A stretch of DNA of 64,000 nt, from assembly GCA_018644665.1 (NCBI GenBank), contig JABGQA010000141.1, forward strand, positions 54,430 through 118,429, in the 5' to 3' direction. Below are positions 15,981-25,954 of this stretch, one piece after another (positions within the stretch are counted from its first letter, which is position 1; every line of letters begins with the position of its first letter). This stretch comes from Candidatus Poribacteria bacterium. Its GTDB lineage: Bacteria; Poribacteria; WGA-4E; GCA-2687025. The notes below the pieces were generated by a model. The model was not told the DNA's origin and did not search any database. It worked only from the letters and a program-made list of their open reading frames with translations. Made by a program: the position numbers and the translations under genes.

Positions 15981-17861
15981 TTGGCGATACGCGTACTGCC
16001 GGACGATGTCGCGAACAAGATCGCGGCCGGGGAGGTCGTTGAGCGCCCGGCCTCCGTCGTCAAGGAACTCATCGACAACTCGCTCGACGCCGCCGCGCGC
16101 GAAATCCGCGTCGAGGTGCGCGAGGGCGGAAAACGCCTGGTGCGAGTCCAGGACGACGGCCATGGCATGGATCGCGAAGACGCCGAACTTAGCCTCAAGC
16201 GCCACGCCACCAGCAAGCTGACGGCAGCAGAGGATCTCCACGTCATCGACACGCTGGGCTTCCGCGGCGAGGCGATCCCGTCGATCGCGTCGGTCGCGAG
16301 GTTCGAGATGCTAACCCGCACGGCCGAGTCCATCGAGGGCACGCGCGCGGTAGTCGATGGCGGGAAGTCTCCCGAAGTGGCACCCGTGGGCTGCCCGGTA
16401 GGGACGCGCATCACCGTCGAGAACCTGTTCGCCAATGTCCCGGCGCGCCTTAAGTTCCTCAAGACGGACACCACTGAGCTAAACCACACGGTCAACCACG
16501 TCCAATGGGCGGCGTTGGCCCATCCCAACGTCCGCTTTGTCCTGACCCACAACGACCGCACGCTCATCGATGTCGCGGCGTCCGACACGCGCGCCGAACG
16601 CATCCGCCTGCTGTACGGCAAGGAATTCGCCGACTCACTCATCGCGTTCACGAAGTCCTTCGAGAGCATGGACATCGAGTGCCACATCGGCAACGCTGAC
16701 CTTTCGCGTCCGAACAGATCCCATCAGTTCTTCTTCGTGAACGGCCGTGCCATCCGCGACCGCACGGTCTCGGCCGCGGTGTCCGAGGCGCTCCGCGAGG
16801 TCGTGCCGAAGGGCCGCTATCCGGTCGCGTTCCTCTTCCTCCGCATGGACGCCGACAGGGTGGATGTCAACGTCCATCCGACGAAGGCCGAAGTGCGGTT
16901 CCAGGACGAGCGCGGTCTATTCCGCAACATCGTCCAGGCCGTGGCGCAGGGCATCGCCGAGAGCAAGTACATCCCGACGATACAGACGGCGGATGACCCA
17001 GCCGAGCAACACGGCGCCCCCGCGCGCGTGAACAACGGCGACGCCCCGATGGTCTACCCGAAGCCACGTTCCCACAGCATCATCCCGCCGTCTCGCGCGC
17101 GCTACGGCGACCCGCCGCCGGCGACCGGGCTCTCCGGGCGACCGGGCCCAGCGGCGGATCGTCAGGCAGGAGGGCCCGCCTCTACGTGGACGTCGGCCAC
17201 GCCAGCCCGGGGCCGCCTGGGAACGCCGGTAGTTACTGCGGCGACAGGCAGCGGAGCCATAGATATCGAGTTGTTGGACTTCGAGGGGCTCGAACTCGTC
17301 GGCGTGCTGTACAACACCTACATCCTGGTCGCCGACACGGAAAGCCTCTACTACATCGACCAGCACGTAGCGGCGGAGCGCGTGAATTACGAGCGGATCG
17401 TCACGCGCATGCGCGCCGGTGCGGTCGCGTCGCAGGGACTCCTGACCCCGATTTCGGTCGAACTGTCGCCGGACAGGAAGGTGCGGTTTGACGCCCACCG
17501 TCAATGGCTCTCGCGCTTCGGCATCGAGGCTGAGTCGTTCGGCGGGGACACGGCCCTCATACGCGCGATCCCGGCGACGCTAGACTCCGGCGAGGCGGAA
17601 CAGATGTTCAAGGACCTCCTGGACCGAGTGGAATCTGAGCTGCATCCCGAGCGAAGTTGGGAGGTGATTCAGGAGCGCGTCGCCGCGACGATCGCCTGTC
17701 ACTCGTCGGTGCGCGCGGGCGACCCGTTGACCACCGATGAGGTGCGCGCCCTCCTTAGCGACCTGTCCAAGGCGCGTCTGCCCTTCAACTGCCCTCACGG
17801 ACGACCCGTTATCATCTCCATGCCACGCATGGAAATCGAGTCCCGCTTCCAACGCCGCTAG
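15981..17861 (+). CDS. mutL: DNA mismatch repair protein MutL
   Basis: A 626-residue MutL. The N-terminal GHKL ATPase is classical: ANKIAAGEVVERPASVVKEL, DDGHGMDREDAELSLKRHATSK, GFRGEAIPSI. After a Pro/Gly-rich linker, the C-terminal domain carries the endonuclease metal motif DQHVAAERVNYE (about residue 459), which fits DQHA(x)2E(x)4E with Val in the fourth position. It also has ACHSSVRAG and CPHGRP. This is therefore a nicking MutL, as in bacteria without MutH. TTG at 15981 (LAIRVLPDD) is chosen for the GAGAGGA upstream and family N-terminus; a TTG at 15960 is possible. It converges with the cyclase gene. Confidence 0.96.
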   Translation: MAIRVLPDDVANKIAAGEVVERPASVVKELIDNSLDAAAREIRVEVREGGKRLVRVQDDGHGMDREDAELSLKRHATSKLTAAEDLHVIDTLGFRGEAIPSIASVARFEMLTRTAESIEGTRAVVDGGKSPEVAPVGCPVGTRITVENLFANVPARLKFLKTDTTELNHTVNHVQWAALAHPNVRFVLTHNDRTLIDVAASDTRAERIRLLYGKEFADSLIAFTKSFESMDIECHIGNADLSRPNRSHQFFFVNGRAIRDRTVSAAVSEALREVVPKGRYPVAFLFLRMDADRVDVNVHPTKAEVRFQDERGLFRNIVQAVAQGIAESKYIPTIQTADDPAEQHGAPARVNNGDAPMVYPKPRSHSIIPPSRARYGDPPPATGLSGRPGPAADRQAGGPASTWTSATPARGRLGTPVVTAATGSGAIDIELLDFEGLELVGVLYNTYILVADTESLYYIDQHVAAERVNYERIVTRMRAGAVASQGLLTPISVELSPDRKVRFDAHRQWLSRFGIEAESFGGDTALIRAIPATLDSGEAEQMFKDLLDRVESELHPERSWEVIQERVAATIACHSSVRAGDPLTTDEVRALLSDLSKARLPFNCPHGRPVIISMPRMEIESRFQRR

Positions 17862-17868
17862 CGCCGAT

Positions 17869-17881
17869 CCCGCACAGCGGG
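17869..17881. terminator. Small hairpin between convergent mutL and cyclase genes
   Basis: CCCGC-ACA-GCGGG lies eight bases after the mutL stop, within the 74-base gap before the end of the convergent cyclase gene. A second GC-rich pseudo-palindrome follows at about 17892-17915. There is no T-run, so it is only a weak termination candidate. Confidence 0.25.
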
Positions 17882-17935
17882 CACGGAAAGGGCGACGCCG
17901 TAGCGCCGCCCCACCGAAGTGTCTGTTGGGATCGC

Positions 17936-20900
17936 TTACGCGTCGGGTATGCGCTCGCGGATTTCGGTCGCGCGCGCCTCAGAGCCGAGTTGGTCGTACA
18001 GGTCCGCGGACTGTGTAAGCTGCTCCCGCGCGTTCACGTTGTCGCCCATGTCGATGTACGTGTCGCCCATGAGGCGATGGATCTCCGCCTGGGCGTCCAC
18101 CGTCTTGTCCTCGAGGGCCATCTCCAGCGCCCGCTGGAACCTGCTGAGCGCTTCGGTGTACTCCTCGCGTAGGTAGGAGACCATTCCCAGGTTCTTACGC
18201 GCCGCGATGACCGACACGGACATCGTGATCTCCTCGGCCAGCGCGGCCGCGTCCGTGGCGTACTGCTCCGCCTCGTCCACGTGCTCCTTGCCGAGATAGA
18301 GATAGCCATCGCTGATGTTCACCAGGCACTGCGTCTCGCGCTGCCGGTCGCCGATCTCTCGGCATGGGTCCAGCGCGCGGACGTTATGCTCGATGTACTT
18401 CTCGTAGTCCTTCACGTAGAAGAAGTACGTCCCCAACGATGCCTCTGCCTCGGCGACGCGCTGCGGTGACTGGATTCGCGTAGCGATCTCGAGCGAGTGG
18501 TTCAGGTTCTCCAACGCGCCTTCGTTGTCGCCCGTCTGCCGCAGGAACATGCCGAGACTGGCGTAACGTGCTGTCAGTCCATCGGCGAACGCCATCTGCT
18601 CGCCAAGATCGATTGCCTTGCGGATGCTCTCCAACGCGTCATCCGTGCGCGCCTGGATGCGGTGCAGCACGAACAGGTTGTTGTAGAGCTGCGACTGCAA
18701 CATCTTGTCACCGATGCGGTCGGCGAAGTCGATCCCCTGCGTGTAGAAGCTCAACGCGTCATCGGCTTGACCCAGGCGCAGGTTGATGTTGCCCAGGTTC
18801 TTGAAGATGCTGCACTTCACGTCCAACGCTTGCACGTCTTCTACCAACGCGAGGGCGGCGCGGCACTTCTCGTCGGCGTCGGCGAAGTCGCCACGGCTAT
18901 AGGAGATGAACCCCTTCATGTCTTGGACTCGCGCCGTCTCGACACGCGTTTCGTCGCTGCCGTTCAGACCGCCGAGCACCGTCAACGCCTCGTCGAAGCG
19001 CTCGATCGCGGTGTCCCAATCGGCCGACTGCCGGTAGATGCTACCGAGCTTGCGTTGTCCTACCGCCTGCTGCATCGGCTCGGCCGCGAGCGCCAGCGCG
19101 CTGTTGATCGCCTCGATGCCGTCCTCATACTGCCCGAGGACTGCGTACACATCGCCAAGGCCGTTGAGGATCTCCAGCTGATCGTCGAGGTCCGGCTCGT
19201 CGATGCGGCCGAGAAGTTCCAGCCCACGCTCGTAGAACGTGACCGCGTCCTTGTTATTGAACATGTCGCGGGCCTTGGAGCCCGCGGAGCCGAGGTAGTG
19301 CACCGCCTTCGGCCGCTCGCTGCTCTCGGCGTAGTGGTACGCGAGCAACTCGATGTACGGCCCGAGGTTCGACTCGTGACGGCCTTCGAAGCTGTCGCCG
19401 ACCTTCTGGTGGATCTGCCTACGCCGTCCAACCACGATCGCGCTGTAGGAGATCTCGAAGGTGACGATGTGCCCGAAGATGTACTCCAGCGGGTCGACAG
19501 TCGCTTCCTCGACGAAGTCCAGGTCCGTCAGGAACGCGAGGCAGTCGTCCAAGTCGCTGGCGTCTTCAACCGCGTCCATGAGCGTGTCGTGTTCGAACTT
19601 CCGCCCGACGACCGACGCGGACTGCAGGACCTCCTTCGATGCGGCCGGCAGCTTGTCGATACGCGCGCTGAGCATCTGCTCAAGCGAGTCCGGTACGGCG
19701 AACTCCGACACGTCACGGATGAGAACCCAGATGTCGCCCTGCTTCTCGATGAAGTCATCGTCCAGGAGGACCCGGATGAACTCCTCCATGTAGAACGGGT
19801 TGCCGCCCGACTTCTCGACGATCGTCGCCTTGATCTCGTCGCCTTCCTCGCCCATAGGCAGGAGGGCGTTGCACAGGTCAACCTGCGCATCGGGCGTCAG
19901 CGGGTCGATCGCGATGGCCGTGTACCGGTCGGGGTACCGCTGTTCCGCGGTCTCAGCGATCGCCCAGCACAGGTCGCGGCGTTCTGGGCGGTAGATGTTC
20001 ATGAAGTAGACGCGGTCTTCGTAGATGTTCTCGAGCAGGAAGTAGATCAGGTCGTTCGAGACGTTGTCGAGCCAGTGAAGGTCGTCCAGAGCGATGGCGA
20101 CCGGTTGCCGGCTCGCCTCATGGGCGAACAGGTCGCGCACCGCGACGAAGCTTCTACGCTGCAACTGCTCGGGATCGAGGAAGGAGACCTTCTCGCCGAG
20201 CGCTCCCGGGAAGGTGATGGACATCATGTTGCCGATGTACGGCATGATGTCCTCGATGGCTGTAGTGTCGCCTTCGAACACTTCCTCGAACTTCTCGACC
20301 AGCTTCGTGCGCCGCACCTGCTCCGAGTCGGCGTCTTTGACGTCGAAGTACGACTCGAACATGCGCAGGAAGAGCGAGTACCCCTGCTGCTCCGTGTTCG
20401 GGAAGCACGCCCCAAAGAACCACAGCCCGCCGCGCTCCAGCAACACATCCCGCGTCTCCCGCATGAGTCGGGACTTGCCGTACCCGGCCTCACCGATCGT
20501 CGTCGAGATCGCGCTCGTGCCTTCGAATATCATGTCGACACAGGCGAGCGCCTGCTCGCGCTGCGGCTCACGACCGATCATGGGCACGTCGCCCATCTCG
20601 GTCAGACCACGCTTCGAATCCGACTCTTCCTTCTTGTCCAAGACGAGGTAGACGGGGACGTCCTTCCCGCCCATCGTGATCGGCCCGCGCTCCTCGAAGT
20701 TGTAGAGCGCGCGCGTCATGCGGTAGGTGCGCTGGCCGACGATGATCTCGCCGCCCTTCGAGATGTCCTCGAGTTCCTCCGCGAGTTCCGTCGGCTCGCC
20801 GATGACCGTATAGTCCATCCGCGTCGAGCCGGGAACGAGGTTCCCGATAGACACTCGCCCGGTGTTGATGCCAATGTGCACGCTGAGCGGAGGCACGTTG

Positions 20901-22030
20901 AACTCCGCCTGCACCTCGATGCTCACCTTGTCCATCTCTACCATCATCTCGAGGGCGCAGAGGATGGCGCGCTCCGGGTCGTCCTCGTGCATGATGGGAG
21001 CGCCGAAGATCGCCATGATCTCGTCGCCCACGAGCTTGTCGACGACGCCCTCGTGTTTGTACACGATGTCGCCAAGCCGCTTATGGCAGCGGTTCATTAC
21101 CTCCGCGATCAGGTCCGGCTGCGTCGCGTACTTCTCGCTAAGCGCCGTGAAGCCGCTGACGTCCGAGTACAGCAGCGTGACCATCTTGCGCTCGCCCTGG
21201 AGCCGGCTCGCGCCCTCGGCGATCATCGCCTTCAGGTACTCGGGAATGTGCTCCTCGAGTTCGGCGAGGCGGTCGTCATCGCCGCCGCGGAGGTTCGCCA
21301 CCGCCGTGGCCTTGTCGGTGGCTGTGAGCGGCTCATACACGGTCATCGACCGCTCGATACCCTTCAGGGTGCCGGGCGGCAACTCGCGCAACACTTCGTA
21401 CTCGAAGTAGTCCTTCGTCTGCTCGTAGGCGTCTGGGCTACAGACGACCTGGTTCTTCGCAGCCTGCGTCTTGAGCCGCGCCGAGAGATTCACCGCGTCG
21501 CCGATCACCGTCGTGTCGATGGTCCGCTCGGTCTTGATCTGGCCGACCCACGCCAGCCCCGTATTCACGCCGACGTGCACCTCGGCATCAAACTGGTCAG
21601 CGATCTCGCACATCCGCATGCCGCCGAGGACGGCCATGACGGGGTCTTCCTTCGTCGCCGTCGTCGTCCCGAACGTGGCCATGAAGAACCCGCGGATGAT
21701 CTTGTCGATCTGCCCGCCGCATTCCTCAATTGCCGTCGTGAGCTCGCTGTCGAAGCCCGCCTTCTTCATCGCGATCTCTTCGATCTCGTCATGGTGCATG
21801 TCCGACTCGGTGTCGAACCCATGAATAGACGCGAAGATGACGCTTATCTGCCGTTGCCCACCACGGCTCTCGTCCTGCTCGACGCCGTCGAGCTCACCAA
21901 GGACCTCGTCGTCGAGAGCATCTTCCTGCTCGCGAGTAAGCGACTGACCCGCCTCCGGCACGTCGGGAGCGACCGCGCTCTCGTCGGGGGATGATGCGTC
22001 TTCAGCCTGATGATCGTCGGAACTTACCAT
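17936..22030 (-). CDS. Double class III nucleotide cyclase / AAA-type ATPase / TPR signalling protein
   Basis: A 1364-residue protein with two class III cyclase homology domains (about 60-235 and 280-465). An ATPase module follows, with Walker A GEAGYGKSR (about 513-521) and Walker B ALDDLHWLD (about 646-654), then a long TPR array (about 890-1360). This is the layout of soluble adenylyl cyclases. Domain 1 lacks both metal Asp (Ser68 and Gly113 stand there) but keeps Lys110, Asn181 and Arg185. Domain 2 has metal Asp290 and Asp336 but has Glu415 and Glu419 in place of Asn and Arg. One composite active site is inferred. The Lys/Thr purine contacts favour ATP. ATG at 22030 has GGAGT six bases upstream. 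No membrane span, so cytoplasmic. Confidence 0.9.
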   Translation of the reverse strand: MVSSDDHQAEDASSPDESAVAPDVPEAGQSLTREQEDALDDEVLGELDGVEQDESRGGQRQISVIFASIHGFDTESDMHHDEIEEIAMKKAGFDSELTTAIEECGGQIDKIIRGFFMATFGTTTATKEDPVMAVLGGMRMCEIADQFDAEVHVGVNTGLAWVGQIKTERTIDTTVIGDAVNLSARLKTQAAKNQVVCSPDAYEQTKDYFEYEVLRELPPGTLKGIERSMTVYEPLTATDKATAVANLRGGDDDRLAELEEHIPEYLKAMIAEGASRLQGERKMVTLLYSDVSGFTALSEKYATQPDLIAEVMNRCHKRLGDIVYKHEGVVDKLVGDEIMAIFGAPIMHEDDPERAILCALEMMVEMDKVSIEVQAEFNVPPLSVHIGINTGRVSIGNLVPGSTRMDYTVIGEPTELAEELEDISKGGEIIVGQRTYRMTRALYNFEERGPITMGGKDVPVYLVLDKKEESDSKRGLTEMGDVPMIGREPQREQALACVDMIFEGTSAISTTIGEAGYGKSRLMRETRDVLLERGGLWFFGACFPNTEQQGYSLFLRMFESYFDVKDADSEQVRRTKLVEKFEEVFEGDTTAIEDIMPYIGNMMSITFPGALGEKVSFLDPEQLQRRSFVAVRDLFAHEASRQPVAIALDDLHWLDNVSNDLIYFLLENIYEDRVYFMNIYRPERRDLCWAIAETAEQRYPDRYTAIAIDPLTPDAQVDLCNALLPMGEEGDEIKATIVEKSGGNPFYMEEFIRVLLDDDFIEKQGDIWVLIRDVSEFAVPDSLEQMLSARIDKLPAASKEVLQSASVVGRKFEHDTLMDAVEDASDLDDCLAFLTDLDFVEEATVDPLEYIFGHIVTFEISYSAIVVGRRRQIHQKVGDSFEGRHESNLGPYIELLAYHYAESSERPKAVHYLGSAGSKARDMFNNKDAVTFYERGLELLGRIDEPDLDDQLEILNGLGDVYAVLGQYEDGIEAINSALALAAEPMQQAVGQRKLGSIYRQSADWDTAIERFDEALTVLGGLNGSDETRVETARVQDMKGFISYSRGDFADADEKCRAALALVEDVQALDVKCSIFKNLGNINLRLGQADDALSFYTQGIDFADRIGDKMLQSQLYNNLFVLHRIQARTDDALESIRKAIDLGEQMAFADGLTARYASLGMFLRQTGDNEGALENLNHSLEIATRIQSPQRVAEAEASLGTYFFYVKDYEKYIEHNVRALDPCREIGDRQRETQCLVNISDGYLYLGKEHVDEAEQYATDAAALAEEITMSVSVIAARKNLGMVSYLREEYTEALSRFQRALEMALEDKTVDAQAEIHRLMGDTYIDMGDNVNAREQLTQSADLYDQLGSEARATEIRERIPDA

Positions 22031-22107
22031 TCGGTACTCCATCCGGACTTACTTGCCAGGGCGGCGGGGACATGACATGCCGCGGATCCCTGCTAGCGCG
22101 CGCAGCC

Positions 22108-22136
22108 ATCCTACACTATCTATCGTATACTGGCAA
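22108..22136 (-). promoter_or_regulatory. Putative sigma70-type promoter of the double cyclase gene
   Basis: Minus-strand TTGCCA (22131-22136) and TAGGAT (22108-22113) are spaced by exactly 17 bases and lie about 78 bases upstream of the cyclase ATG, in a locally AT-richer stretch. Five of six and four of six matches to consensus. Confidence 0.45.
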
Positions 22137-22216
22137 CCTATGCGGCGCAACGACTTTAGCGGTCGGGAACCCGTGCGATCCCCATGGATACAGGGCGTGC
22201 GCGGGACGCGGCGCCC

Positions 22217-22909
22217 TTAGCTCAGGTCCAACTCGCCCCACGTACTGGGGTCGCGGAAGGTCTGCAATTCTGGCCCCACCGACCAGAACTGTGTGCGTCC
22301 ACCGGCCTCGCGAACGATGTAGTTGAACCCGACCGACGAAAACGAAGCTGGGTCGAACGTTGGGATGGCCGCGCGCGGAAACGCTGCCTCCATCCGATAC
22401 CCCTGTGGGAATGCCTCCGAAGCCACGAGCACGTTCTCGTCGTGTGCGATCGCGATTTGGTGCTCCACGCCGGGCTCGCAACGGCCCGCGTGCGCGGTGG
22501 CATTCCCGCCGCCCTGCGGAAGCAGGAAGAAGTGGTGGCAATGCTCAGTGTACGCATTGTGGTTCAGCGTTCCGCGCAGGTCGAGGAACACCTCGACGCA
22601 ATCCCCCGACCAGAACCGACGAGGAAGGGCCCGAGGGGGCCTTCGAAGATTCGCCTGGAACGCGAAGTAGAGGCACGCGTCATCCCAGGCCGCGTAAGCA
22701 GTGGCGAACGGCGGATGCTCCTCGTCCGTTATCCAGTCGGCCAGCAGGTAGTCGCGCGACCACGCGCTGAGCGTCCCGTCGAGCGATGGCGGACGCGCCA
22801 TCCGCCGACACGTCGCGACGGGCTGGAACGCGTACCGCAACGGAATCATCGCCATGGCGAGGAACCCAAGAGCCCTATGTCTCACTCCCTGAAGCGGCGA
22901 CTGATGCAA
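22217..22909 (-). CDS. CBM9-like carbohydrate-binding domain protein
   Basis: A 230-residue protein made of one DOMON/CBM9-like beta-sandwich. Typical features are LDGTLSAWSRDYLLADW at the start of the domain, AYAAWDDACLYFAFQANL, and SGDCVEVFLDLRGT, where the Asp-x-Val-Glu-x-Phe pattern marks the family. MEAAFPRAAI then GFNYIVREAGGRTQFWS follow. No clear signal peptide. The start is uncertain: ATG 22909 or ATG 22855 (MAMIPLRYAF). Such proteins bind or accompany sugars. It lies between the cyclase gene and ppdK, all leftward; the function is not known. Confidence 0.75.
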   Translation of the reverse strand: MHQSPLQGVRHRALGFLAMAMIPLRYAFQPVATCRRMARPPSLDGTLSAWSRDYLLADWITDEEHPPFATAYAAWDDACLYFAFQANLRRPPRALPRRFWSGDCVEVFLDLRGTLNHNAYTEHCHHFFLLPQGGGNATAHAGRCEPGVEHQIAIAHDENVLVASEAFPQGYRMEAAFPRAAIPTFDPASFSSVGFNYIVREAGGRTQFWSVGPELQTFRDPSTWGELDLS

Positions 22910-23100
22910 GCGACGGGCGGGCGATGCCCGCGTCCAGCCGCTCTAGCGAGGAACCTCATCCGCGCGGCCGCGCATTCCTTCCCCTGGCTGGCGAAGGCTA
23001 GGATGAGGCCCGTCCTCACGCACGTTGCGGCCAGCCGCGGCACGACGGGCCACCCGACGATCCATCTGCCAGCCGTACCCTGCCGCTCGGCGCTAGAGAT

Positions 23101-23139
23101 GGCAAGCGGGGAGCCCTGCGACTCCCCGCTGCGCTTGCC
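23101..23139 (-). terminator. Hairpin after ppdK
   Basis: A stem of GGCAAGC pairing with GCTTGCC, continued by GGGGAG pairing with CTCCCC with a five-base bulge on one side, lies 17 bases beyond the ppdK stop. Its position fits a transcription stop for the leftward ppdK transcript. There is no long T-run. Confidence 0.5.
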
Positions 23140-23155
23140 GTAGGTGGTCTGGCGC

Positions 23156-25873
23156 TTACGCGTCCTTCAGCGCTGCCTGTGCCGCCGCGAGGCGCGCGAT
23201 CGGCACGCGGAAGGGCGAACAGCTCACGTAGTCGAGGCCGATGCGGTGGCAGAACTCGACGGAACTCGGCTCACCGCCGTGCTCTCCGCAGATGCCGACC
23301 TTCAGGTTCTCGCGAGTGGTCCGGCCCTTCTCGACGCCCATCTCCATGAGGAGACCGACGCCAGCCTGGTCGACGGCGACGAACGGGTCCTGCGCGTAGA
23401 TGTCCTCTTCCACGTAGATCGGGAGGAACTTCGCCGCGTCGTCGCGCGAGATGCCGAAGGTCGTCTGCGTGAGGTCGTTCGTGCCGAAGCTGAAGAACTC
23501 CGCATCCTCGGCGATCTTGTCCGCCACGAGGGCCGCGCGCGGCACCTCGATCATGGTCCCCACGAGGTACTCGACCGTGTGGCCCTGCTCGGCGAAGACC
23601 TTCTCCGCGGTCTCGTCGACGATCGCACGCTGGAGCGTCAGCTCCTTCTGCGTGCCGACGAGCGGGATCATGATCTCAGGATCCACCGCGATGCCTGCCT
23701 TCGAAACCTCGACCGCAGCCTCGATAATCGCTCGCGCCTGCATCGCCGTGATCTCTGGATACGCGATGCCGAGACGGCAGCCACGATGTCCAAGCATCGG
23801 GTTCGACTCGTGGAGGCTGTCGATCTTCGCCTTCACGTCTGCCACCGACGCGCCCAACTGAGCGGCGACCGCCTCGACTTCGTGATCCTCATGCGGGAGG
23901 AACTCGTGAAGCGGCGGGTCGAGCGTGCGGATCGTCACCGGCCGCCCGTCCATCGCCTTGAAGATGCCCGCGAAGTCCTCACGCTGGATCGGCAGAAGCT
24001 TCGCCAACGCCTGCTCACGACCTTCGAGGGAATCCGCGAGGATCATCTCGCGCACCGCGACGATTCGGTCGCCCTCGAAGAACATGTGCTCCGTCCGGCA
24101 CAGCCCGATGCCCTCAGCGCCAAACGCGATGGCGTTCGCCGCCTGGTCTGGCTGGTCGGCGTTCGTGCGGACGCGGAGGCGTCGCGCGCGATCGGCCCAC
24201 TCCATGACCTTGGCGAACATCTGGTAAATGTAGCTATCGTCGGCGTCCAGCGACTTGTCGACGAGCACCTGAACCGCCTCGCTAGGGGCGGAGGCGATGT
24301 GCCCGGCGTAGACCGTGCCCGCCGTACCGTCGATGGACAGGTCGTCTCCCTCACTGATCACGGTGTCGCCCGCGGTCATCGTGCGACTCTCGTAGTCGAT
24401 GACCAACTCGCTGCATCCGCAGACGCACACCTTACCCATCTGGCGGGCGACGAGCGCCGCGTGGCTGCTTACCCCGCCGCGAGCCGTGAGGATGCCGTCG
24501 GCGGCGATCATCCCGCGCAGGTCCTCGGGGCTGGTCTCGACGCGCACGAGCAGCGCCGAGTGACCCGAAGCCGCGATCTCCTCCGCGCGCGCGGCGCTGA
24601 AGGCGACCTTGCCCGAAGCCGCGCCCGGCCCGGCGGCCAGACCCTTGGCCAGCAGACGGTTTGCGCCTTCGGCGCGCTCCATCTCGTCGGCGTCAAAGAC
24701 GGGGGCGAGGACGTGTTCGAGGGAATCCGCAGGAACCTTCGACAGACCGGTCTTCCAGTCCATCAGGCCTTCGGCTTCCATCTCGACGGCGATGCGAACG
24801 GCGGCGAGACCGGTACGCTTGCCGTTACGCGTCTGCAGCATGTACATCTTGCCGCGTTCGATGGTGAACTCGAAGTCTTGCATGTCCCCGAAGTGCTCTT
24901 CGAGGGTCGCGCGGACCTCCTCGAGCTCTTCGTGGGCCGCCGGGAAGTCGTCCACCATCTCGGCGACCGGCTTCGGCGTGCGCACGCCCGCCACGACGTC
25001 CTCGCCCTGGGCGTCCACGAGGTACTCGCCGTAGAACATCTTTTCGCCGGTCGCGGGGTCACGGGTGAACGCAACGCCGGTGCCGGAATCGGCGCCCATG
25101 TTCCCGAACGCCATCGTCTGGACGTTGACGGCTGTGCCCCAGTCGTGGGGGATGCTGTATTGACGGCGGTACAGTACCGCGCGATCGTTGTCCCAGGAGC
25201 CGAAGACGGCGCCGATGGCGCCCCAGAGCTGATCGGAGGGGTCCTGCGGGAAGTCGTCGCCGACGCGGTCGCGGATGAGCGCCTTGAATCGCGACACTAG
25301 CTCGCGGAGGTTGTCCGCCGTGAGGTCCGTGTCCTCCTCGACTCCGACCTCTTCCTTGAGCGCGTCCATCACGGCGTCGAATGGTTCGTGCTCGTCTTCG
25401 GTGCGGGGCTGCACGCCCATCACCACATCGCCGTACATCTGGACGAAGCGGCGGTAGCTGTCCCACGCGAAGCGGTCGTTGCTCGTGAGCTTCGCGAGGC
25501 CCTCGACCGTCGTGTCGTTGAGCCCGAGGTTGAGGATAGTGTCCATCATGCCCGGCATGGACTCGCGGGCGCCAGAGCGCACGGAAAGGAGCAGCGGGTT
25601 GTCCACGTCACCGAACAGCTTGCCGGTGCTCTTCTCGACCAACGCGACCGCTTCTTCGACCTGTTCGGTTACGCCGTCGGGGTACGTGTGGTTGTTCGCC
25701 ACGTACTGCACGCACACCTGGGTCGTGATAGTAAAGCCGGCCGGCACCGGAAGTCCGATGCGGCTCATCTCGGCGAGGTTCGCGCCCTTGCCTCCCAGAA
25801 GCTCCTTGAAGGTCGCATCGCCTTCCGTGCGCTCCGGGCTAAAGTAGTAAACGTGCTTGCCGCTCTCTGGCAC
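23156..25873 (-). CDS. ppdK: Pyruvate, phosphate dikinase
   Basis: A 905-residue PPDK, which interconverts pyruvate, ATP and phosphate with PEP, AMP and pyrophosphate. Domain order is intact. The N-terminal ATP-grasp begins GGKGANLAEMSRIGLPVPAG. The phospho-histidine swivel domain has GGVSSHAALVARQMGK (His about residue 469). The C-terminal PEP/pyruvate barrel ends in GICGEHGGEPSSVEFCHRIG with the catalytic Cys, and DYVSCSPFRVPIARLAAAQA. Length is normal for the bacterial enzyme. Start is GTG at 25873 with GGAGG seven bases upstream. It follows pafA by 82 bases on the same strand and could be at the end of the Pup-proteasome transcript, or be separately expressed. Confidence 0.97.
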   Translation of the reverse strand: MPESGKHVYYFSPERTEGDATFKELLGGKGANLAEMSRIGLPVPAGFTITTQVCVQYVANNHTYPDGVTEQVEEAVALVEKSTGKLFGDVDNPLLLSVRSGARESMPGMMDTILNLGLNDTTVEGLAKLTSNDRFAWDSYRRFVQMYGDVVMGVQPRTEDEHEPFDAVMDALKEEVGVEEDTDLTADNLRELVSRFKALIRDRVGDDFPQDPSDQLWGAIGAVFGSWDNDRAVLYRRQYSIPHDWGTAVNVQTMAFGNMGADSGTGVAFTRDPATGEKMFYGEYLVDAQGEDVVAGVRTPKPVAEMVDDFPAAHEELEEVRATLEEHFGDMQDFEFTIERGKMYMLQTRNGKRTGLAAVRIAVEMEAEGLMDWKTGLSKVPADSLEHVLAPVFDADEMERAEGANRLLAKGLAAGPGAASGKVAFSAARAEEIAASGHSALLVRVETSPEDLRGMIAADGILTARGGVSSHAALVARQMGKVCVCGCSELVIDYESRTMTAGDTVISEGDDLSIDGTAGTVYAGHIASAPSEAVQVLVDKSLDADDSYIYQMFAKVMEWADRARRLRVRTNADQPDQAANAIAFGAEGIGLCRTEHMFFEGDRIVAVREMILADSLEGREQALAKLLPIQREDFAGIFKAMDGRPVTIRTLDPPLHEFLPHEDHEVEAVAAQLGASVADVKAKIDSLHESNPMLGHRGCRLGIAYPEITAMQARAIIEAAVEVSKAGIAVDPEIMIPLVGTQKELTLQRAIVDETAEKVFAEQGHTVEYLVGTMIEVPRAALVADKIAEDAEFFSFGTNDLTQTTFGISRDDAAKFLPIYVEEDIYAQDPFVAVDQAGVGLLMEMGVEKGRTTRENLKVGICGEHGGEPSSVEFCHRIGLDYVSCSPFRVPIARLAAAQAALKDA

Positions 25874-25954
25874 AGTGATGCCTCCGTTCGTGGTCCGTAT
25901 GCTAGGTCATGTGGATCGCGGAGAATCCGCGCACAGGGTTGTGACGAGCGATCG

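Noticed and set aside
18497..21994. A 1165-codon open frame on the plus strand
   Set aside because: It is antisense to the double cyclase/ATPase/TPR gene. Its translation is Val/Asp/Arg/Leu-rich without domains, a usual shadow of GC-rich coding DNA.
23144..25300. A 718-codon open frame on the plus strand
   Set aside because: Antisense to ppdK, which has every expected catalytic motif; the antisense product has none.
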